This document shows positions 32,662 to 37,362 of a stretch of 37,362 nucleotides of DNA, one piece after another. How positions within the stretch are numbered: the first letter of the stretch is position 1; each line of letters starts with the position of its first letter. Under the pieces are notes generated by a model. That model did no database searches. It saw nothing but the letters and a program-made list of their open reading frames with translations, and had not been told where the DNA came from. The stretch is from Arthrobacter psychrolactophilus. Lineage in GTDB: Bacteria; Actinomycetota; Actinomycetes; Actinomycetales; Micrococcaceae. The position numbers were made by a program, and so were the translations under genes. The stretch covers positions 1-37,362 of the forward strand of contig NZ_QJVC01000029.1 of NCBI RefSeq assembly GCF_003219795.1, given 5' to 3'.

Positions 32662-33282
32662 TTACTCGAAACGGCTCGTATCTCCCATGCCGCGACGCAC
32701 CACTTCGGCGTAGCCGCTGGAGAAGTCCACGACCGTCGTTGGTTCGGCGCCCACATCACCGGAGTCGATGACGGCCTCGACCACGTGATCCAGCGCTTCC
32801 TTGATTTCCCATCCTTGTGTCAGGGGCTCCTCCTCGTCGGGCAGGAGGAGGGTGCTGGAGAGCATGGGCTCACCTAGTTCTTCCAAGATGGCGTGGATCA
32901 AGGTGCTATCGGGGATACGAACGCCCACCGTCTTCTTCTTCGGGTGCGCCAGCCGCTTGGGCACCTCCGGCGTTGCGGGCAAGATGAAGGTGTACGGGCC
33001 GGGTGTGACGGCCTTGATGCTGCGGAAAATATCGTTGTCGAGCATGACGAATTGCCCCAGCTGCGCAAAATCTTTACACACCAAGGTGAAGTGGTGATGC
33101 TTATCCAGGTTGCGGATGGCCCGGATCCGGTCCAGGGCCTCCCGATTACCGAGCTGAGCACCAAGGGCGTAGCAAGAATCCGTGGGGTAGGCGATGAGCC
33201 CACCCGATTGCAGGGTTTCGACGATTTGGCGGACCATGCGGGGCTGCGGGTCGTCGGGATGGATGTCAAAAAATTTAGCCAT
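32662..33282 (-). CDS. YciO/Sua5/YrdC-family protein (threonylcarbamoyl-AMP synthase-like)
   Basis: The protein has 206 residues, the YciO length rather than the longer Sua5 form. It shows 'LQSGGLIAYPTDSCYALGAQL' (nucleotide-binding start), 'KHHHFTLVCKDFAQLGQFVML' with the Lys-x-x-x-Pro-like loop replaced, 'PGPYTFILPATPEVPKRL' and 'TVGVRIPDS'. TsaC/Sua5 enzymes make threonylcarbamoyl-AMP for tRNA t6A; YciO relatives show weaker activity and unsettled roles. It is a single minus-strand gene between Dps and the penicillin-binding protein. Confidence 0.92.
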   Translation of the reverse strand: MAKFFDIHPDDPQPRMVRQIVETLQSGGLIAYPTDSCYALGAQLGNREALDRIRAIRNLDKHHHFTLVCKDFAQLGQFVMLDNDIFRSIKAVTPGPYTFILPATPEVPKRLAHPKKKTVGVRIPDSTLIHAILEELGEPMLSSTLLLPDEEEPLTQGWEIKEALDHVVEAVIDSGDVGAEPTTVVDFSSGYAEVVRRGMGDTSRFE

Positions 33283-33441
33283 ATCCCGAGCATACGACCC
33301 CGGCCCGTTGGGCGCACGCCTTTTGCTGCCGCGTCCTGGGTCGTGGCTCTCATAGGGTGCTATCCTCGAGCTGCCAGAGAATTCTCATCTTGGAGGAGGA
33401 CTGTGGGAGGAAGTTCTTGTGCCGACTGGCAGGGATGAGTA

Positions 33442-35889
33442 ATGAGGAGTGTTCGTTTGATGACCACAAGATCCGTACGACCAACCGGAAGATCTGATCA
33501 AGGCGGTGCCGGGAGTCCGAGCGCCACCTTGTCACATCTGGGCAAGCTGTTCATGATCTGTGGAGTTGTTGGCGTGCTGGTTGCGGCCCTGCTCATTCCA
33601 GCTGGGGTTCTTGCGACGGGCGCCGTCAGCAGCGTTGACAAGTTCCTCTCCGAGGTTCCGTCGGGACTCGATGTTCAGGCACCGGCGCAGGCCACCACCA
33701 TCCTGGCGTCGGACGGCTCAACCCTGGCTACCCTGTACGCGCAGGATCGCCGCGTTGTGACCCTAGACAACATGTCCCCGTTTATCCGCGACGGAGTGGT
33801 CGGCATCGAGGATTCCCGATTTTACGAGCATGGCGGCGTGGACCTCACCGGAATCCTGCGCGCCCTCGTGGCCACGCTCAACGGCAGCCGCCAGGGTGCC
33901 TCCACGATTACCCAGCAATACGTTAATAACGTGCTGATTGAGCAATTGGTGTCCGCGGGCAAGAGTGAGGAAGCCAAGCTCGGAGCAGAGAAGACCATGG
34001 CCGATAAGGTCAAGGAAATTCAATTGGCCATCGGGCTAGAAAAGCAGATGAGCAAGGACGATATCCTGGCCGGCTATTTGAACCTGATTTACTTTGGCAA
34101 TGGTGCTTACGGGATTGAAGCGGCCGCGAAGCTCTACTTCAACACCAGCGCCAAGGACTTGACCCTGCCTCAGGCGGCAGCCCTGGCCGGCGTCGTCAAC
34201 CGACCGGCCTACTACGACCCCATCACGCAGCCCGAGAACGTCGTCAATCGACGCAACGATGTTTTGGCCAAGATGTTGGCGCAAAGCAAAATCACGCAGG
34301 CCGAGTACGACGCCGCCATCAACGCGCCGCTGGAACTGCACATCACCGAATCCGCTCAGGGTTGCGCCGCGGCCACCACGGCGCCCTACTTCTGTGACTA
34401 CGTGCAACAGTTGATCCTCAATGACACAGCCTTCGGCGCTACCGCAGAGGAACGCACCAAATTGCTCTACCAGGGCGGGCTGACGATCAAGACCACCCTT
34501 GACCCGGCCCTGCAAAAAGTGGCTCAGGAACAGACCACCGCCACCATGAGCGCCACGGACCCGCTTCAGCGCGGATCCTCCATCGTCAGTGTTGAACCGG
34601 GCACCGGCAAGGTCCTGACAATGGCCCAAAATACGATTTACGACCCGGCCGCCGAGCCGGGACACTACATGGGCAACTTTGCCTTGCCGCTCAACGACGC
34701 CAACGGTGAAACACTCCACGGTGCCGGAGGTTTCCAGCCCGGCTCCACCTTTAAGCCCTTTGTGTTTGCCGAATGGCTCAACAGCGGCCATTCGATGATG
34801 ACCACCATTGACGGTTCCGTCCGTCGTTACCCCACTGGCTACCCATGGCAGAACACGTGCGGCACCACCACGGGCGAGTACGATCCGGCACTTGCCGGTT
34901 CCGTCTTATTGCCCAATGACGATCCCAACCACTACTACGCCATGAGTGCCTACGAGGGCCTCTACAACTCCATCAACACCGTGACCTTCCAAACCGCTGC
35001 GGCCCTGGACTTCTGCAATATTCAAAAGATGGCCACGTCCGCCGGTGTCAAGGATGGGCTGACGAATGAGCCCTACGATCTCTCGGCCATCCCCAAGCTG
35101 ATCGGAACAAATAACGTCGCTCCCATCGATATGGCCACGTCGTTCGCCACCTTCGCCAGTGGTGGCATCCGGTGTAACCCCATCGCGATCACCTCCGTTG
35201 TCGACGCGAGCGGCAAGGATTACCCCGTTCAGGGGGCAGACTGCCAGCGCACCATCAGCGAAGACGTCGCCGCCGGTGTCACGTACGCCCTGCAAAGTGT
35301 TCTGGTCAGAGGCTCTGGCTGGAATATCGGCCTGGACGATAAGAGCAATGCCTTCGCCAAGACCGGCACCACCGACGGTAACATCGACACGTGGACGGTA
35401 GGCGCCACCACTAAGATTGCCACCGCCTCCTGGTTCGGAAGTTACCAGGGCAATGCCGATCAGTGGAAGAACCAAGACATCACGATCAACGGCAAGTACT
35501 ACGTCGGCGTCGACGGCGCGGACCTTGCCGGTGGGCAGTGGGCTGCCGTGATGAATGCTGCGGCCAGCAACCCCGCCTATGCGGCCACCGCTTTCACCCG
35601 GCCACCGGCTTCCATGTTGCAGGCCACGGCGGCACTGGTCGTGGGCGTCAACGATCCGAAGCCGGGAGACGAGCCCGTCGCGGTTCCGCAGCAAGATAGC
35701 TCTCCCGTGGCGCCGGCGCAACAGGAATCCGCCCCGGCACAGGAACAAAGCACGACGGCGGCCCCCGCCCAGAGTGAGAGTCCGGCGGTCGATCCTTCTT
35801 CCGCCGCTCCAGTCCCGTCGGTGACCACCTCCCCAACTCCGGCAGGTAAGGCACAAAACAGCAACGGCGCCACTCCCGCGAAACGGTAG
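33442..35889 (+). CDS. Class A penicillin-binding protein (transglycosylase/transpeptidase)
   Basis: The protein has 815 residues. After a basic cytoplasmic start and one membrane helix (about 35-58, 'LFMICGVVGVLVAALLIPAGVLA'), the GT51 glycosyltransferase domain carries Glu123 in 'GIEDSRFYEHGGVD' and 'GASTITQQYVNNV'. The transpeptidase domain has Ser435-x-x-Lys438 ('GSTFKPF'), Ser510-x-Asn512 ('NSINTV') and Lys640-Thr-Gly ('AKTGTTD'). The C-terminal 75 residues are a Pro/Ala/Ser/Gln tail likely to reach through the wall. It polymerises and cross-links peptidoglycan. The start may instead be the in-frame ATG at 33460. Confidence 0.95.
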   Translation: MRSVRLMTTRSVRPTGRSDQGGAGSPSATLSHLGKLFMICGVVGVLVAALLIPAGVLATGAVSSVDKFLSEVPSGLDVQAPAQATTILASDGSTLATLYAQDRRVVTLDNMSPFIRDGVVGIEDSRFYEHGGVDLTGILRALVATLNGSRQGASTITQQYVNNVLIEQLVSAGKSEEAKLGAEKTMADKVKEIQLAIGLEKQMSKDDILAGYLNLIYFGNGAYGIEAAAKLYFNTSAKDLTLPQAAALAGVVNRPAYYDPITQPENVVNRRNDVLAKMLAQSKITQAEYDAAINAPLELHITESAQGCAAATTAPYFCDYVQQLILNDTAFGATAEERTKLLYQGGLTIKTTLDPALQKVAQEQTTATMSATDPLQRGSSIVSVEPGTGKVLTMAQNTIYDPAAEPGHYMGNFALPLNDANGETLHGAGGFQPGSTFKPFVFAEWLNSGHSMMTTIDGSVRRYPTGYPWQNTCGTTTGEYDPALAGSVLLPNDDPNHYYAMSAYEGLYNSINTVTFQTAAALDFCNIQKMATSAGVKDGLTNEPYDLSAIPKLIGTNNVAPIDMATSFATFASGGIRCNPIAITSVVDASGKDYPVQGADCQRTISEDVAAGVTYALQSVLVRGSGWNIGLDDKSNAFAKTGTTDGNIDTWTVGATTKIATASWFGSYQGNADQWKNQDITINGKYYVGVDGADLAGGQWAAVMNAAASNPAYAATAFTRPPASMLQATAALVVGVNDPKPGDEPVAVPQQDSSPVAPAQQESAPAQEQSTTAAPAQSESPAVDPSSAAPVPSVTTSPTPAGKAQNSNGATPAKR

Positions 35890-36007
35890 ATGCCAGGCTT
35901 CGGTCGGGGAGTTACCTCTTTCTCGGGAGGTGCGCAAGAATGGCAGCAGAGGACTGGGCGAATCGTCCCGAGTAGTCCTGAAGCGATATGTCAAGAAGGA
36001 GCACACG

Positions 36008-36436
36008 GTGTCTGAAGAAGCTCTCAAGGTTCGTCTTGTTGTTGGCGTGGATGGTTCTGCCGCCTCGGTGAATGCGCTGCGGGAAGGCGCCCGGCTTGCG
36101 GGCGAACTCGGCGGCGTGGTCGATGCCATCGCCGTCTGGGAACGCCCTGCCAAGCACGCCAGCTATGAGGCGGCCGGCATCGGAAACTTCGAAGAGGGTG
36201 CTCGGCAGGTTTTGAACGACGCACTGTCCCAGGCTTTTGGCGACGATGTTCCGGCCTCATTATCCGCGCGGCTTCTACAGGGTAGTCCGGCAGCCGTGCT
36301 GACTGAGGCGTCCGTGGGTGCCCGGATGCTCGTGGTGGGGCAACGCGGAGTCGGTGGCCTGCTGGGATTGATCCTGGGTTCGGTGAGTACGGCTGTCATT
36401 AAGGCGGCGCCGGTCCCGGTCCTCGTGGTGCAATAG
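36008..36436 (+). CDS. Universal stress protein (UspA family)
   Basis: The GTG at 36008 has AAGGAG nine bases upstream and gives 142 residues, the normal single-domain length. Typical Usp features: 'LVVGVDGSAASVNALREGARLAGELGGVVDAIAVW' at the start, 'ARMLVVGQRGVGGLLGLILGSVSTAVIKAAPVPVLVV' at the end. The latter contains the ATP-binding Gly-x2-Gly-x9-Gly-Ser/Thr pattern. It is thought to aid survival under starvation or stress. It lies 118 bases after the penicillin-binding protein gene. Confidence 0.94.
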   Translation: MSEEALKVRLVVGVDGSAASVNALREGARLAGELGGVVDAIAVWERPAKHASYEAAGIGNFEEGARQVLNDALSQAFGDDVPASLSARLLQGSPAAVLTEASVGARMLVVGQRGVGGLLGLILGSVSTAVIKAAPVPVLVVQ

Positions 36437-36526
36437 CGCAGGCCAGCCCCGCACGCGGGTGAGGAATCACGGCGAGGAGGTCACGCCGTCGTCCGTGGCG
36501 AGATGTGGATAACGATTCATGGCGGT

Positions 36527-36591
36527 ACGGGACACGCCGTAACGGTTCGGGGCGATTTTCTTCCCGACAGTTACGCCACGGGGTGTCCCGT
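36527..36591. repeat. Imperfect long inverted repeat upstream of the AMIN-like gene
   Basis: ACGGGACACGCCGTAAC (36527-36543) and GTTACG...GGTGTCCCGT (36570-36591) pair with a small bulge in the right arm, around a 26-base centre. It ends about 59 bases before the start of the secreted protein gene, so it could be a regulatory site. The GGGACAC/GTGTCCC words also occur in repeats A and B. Confidence 0.4.
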
Positions 36592-36649
36592 CCTAACGTT
36601 AAATCACCCATACATCCACGCATTTTCTCATCCCAAGAAGGTGTAACTC

Positions 36650-37198
36650 GTGAAAATCTTCAAGACCTGGCTAGCGATTGTGGGGTTGCTAGCTGCCTTT
36701 ATTCTGGTTGCTCCGGCACCCGCCCAAGCCGCACCCTTCTGCGGCATCACCTGGGGCTCGTTGGCCAAGACGGCCGGAACAGCCTCTAGCGCATCCATCA
36801 CCAATGTTCGGGCAGGCCAACACAGCTGCTTCGATCGCTTGGTCGTGGACATCAATGGCCCTGCCAGCGGCTACACGGTTGGCTACGTTTCGGCCGTCCA
36901 TCGCCAAGGTAGCGGAGCCGTCGTTCCCCTGCGGGGTGGCGCCTTCCTCTCGGTGAACGTCGACGCCGTCACCTATAACGTCAACACGGGGGCAGCCACC
37001 TATATCCCCGCGAACCCCAATGAGCTCATCAATACCACCGGCTACGCAACCTTTCGACAGGTAGCCTATGCTGGCAGCTTTGAGGGCATCACGACGCTGG
37101 GTCTCGGCGTCCGGGCTCGCTTGCCGTTCCGAGCCCTGGTCCTTGCCGGGCCAGGGACCAGCACCCGCTTTGTCATCGACGTGGCGCATCGCTGGTAG
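36650..37198 (+). CDS. Secreted AMIN-like domain protein
   Basis: The GTG at 36650 follows AAGAAGGTG at good spacing and gives 182 residues. A Sec signal peptide is clear ('KIFKTWLAIVGLLAAFILVAPAPAQA', cleavage near 26-27). The mature protein has the actinobacterial AMIN-like pattern: 'RAGQHSCFDRLVVDINGPASGYTVGYV', 'RGGAFLSVNVDA' and 'VAYAGSFEGITTLGLGVRARLPFRAL', with two cysteines that may pair. AMIN domains bind peptidoglycan or septal partners in amidases; the free-standing form is of unknown function. A terminator follows. Confidence 0.9.
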   Translation: MKIFKTWLAIVGLLAAFILVAPAPAQAAPFCGITWGSLAKTAGTASSASITNVRAGQHSCFDRLVVDINGPASGYTVGYVSAVHRQGSGAVVPLRGGAFLSVNVDAVTYNVNTGAATYIPANPNELINTTGYATFRQVAYAGSFEGITTLGLGVRARLPFRALVLAGPGTSTRFVIDVAHRW

Positions 37199-37210
37199 TT
37201 TTCTCATCCT

Positions 37211-37269
37211 GCCAGGTGCCCCCGTTGCCTTCCGATTCTTGGAATGGTCGACGGCGGCACCTGGCTTTT
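37211..37269 (+). terminator. Rho-independent terminator after the AMIN-like gene
   Basis: GCCAGGTGCC (37211-37220) pairs exactly with GGCACCTGGC (37256-37265), and the next seven positions inward pair with two mismatches. TTTT follows at once (37266-37269). It starts 13 bases after the stop. Confidence 0.8.
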
Positions 37270-37362
37270 CGCTGTCCACTCATCGCTCGTCTTTGGTTCG
37301 GAAGTATATGTGAGAACTTTTCTGCTGGCTATTGTTTATCGAATACTCTGGGTTTAAAATTG

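Noticed and set aside
34906-36153. 415-codon minus-strand frame opposite the penicillin-binding protein
   Set aside because: Antisense shadow of a gene with complete PBP motifs; low-complexity product.

Overview
The window looks like the chromosome of a GC-rich actinobacterium, probably Micrococcales near Arthrobacter. This rests on codon use, frequent GTG/TTG starts and gene families (AMIN-like secreted protein, DUF3054, HrpB, bifunctional penicillin-binding protein); no rRNA or marker gene is present to confirm it.

The window has two halves. Bases 1 to about 18,500 are accessory-like: coding density is low, there are long gene-free gaps, an IS3-type element, several short repeats that look like stranded IS ends, and broken genes. 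This half holds three defence or toxin-type loci. The first is a two-gene unit: a membrane-anchored PIN-like protein, then a small protein with a HEPN-type Arg-x4-His motif (726-3450). The second is a DUF1016/PDDEXK nuclease (3724-4776, minus) with a near-identical long palindrome both in front of its start codon and inside its reading frame. The third is an overlapping AbiEi/AbiEii-like toxin-antitoxin pair (16521-18024) with two inverted repeats upstream. Between them lie mgtE, two TetR regulators, a SnoaL-like protein, YbaK, a GNAT acetyltransferase, small membrane or lipoproteins and an NAD-dependent epimerase-like protein. At 10748-11345 the start of an ABM monooxygenase gene is joined to the tail of a frameshifted ltrA gene, a deletion scar.

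A fragment resembling the 3' part of a tRNA (T-arm and acceptor side, 18253-18285), followed by a 63-bp IS-end-like inverted repeat (18332-18394), lies where the accessory half gives way to denser sequence. It may mark the edge of an integrated island, but no integrase gene or second attachment site is visible.

From about 18,500 to the end the genes are mostly housekeeping-type and closely packed: a MarR-MATE efflux operon, a membrane-protein gene interrupted by an in-frame stop, DUF3054, a VOC protein, an AAA/ABC-type ATPase, YqeY, flotillin, a serine/threonine dehydratase-like enzyme, a metallo-beta-lactamase-fold hydrolase, an ABM monooxygenase, HrpB, an SDR reductase directly behind Dps, YciO, a class A penicillin-binding protein, a universal stress protein and a secreted AMIN-like protein. 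An unusually long perfect hairpin (26370-26428) separates the convergent flotillin and dehydratase genes.

All functions are inferred from reading the protein sequences; no database search was run.
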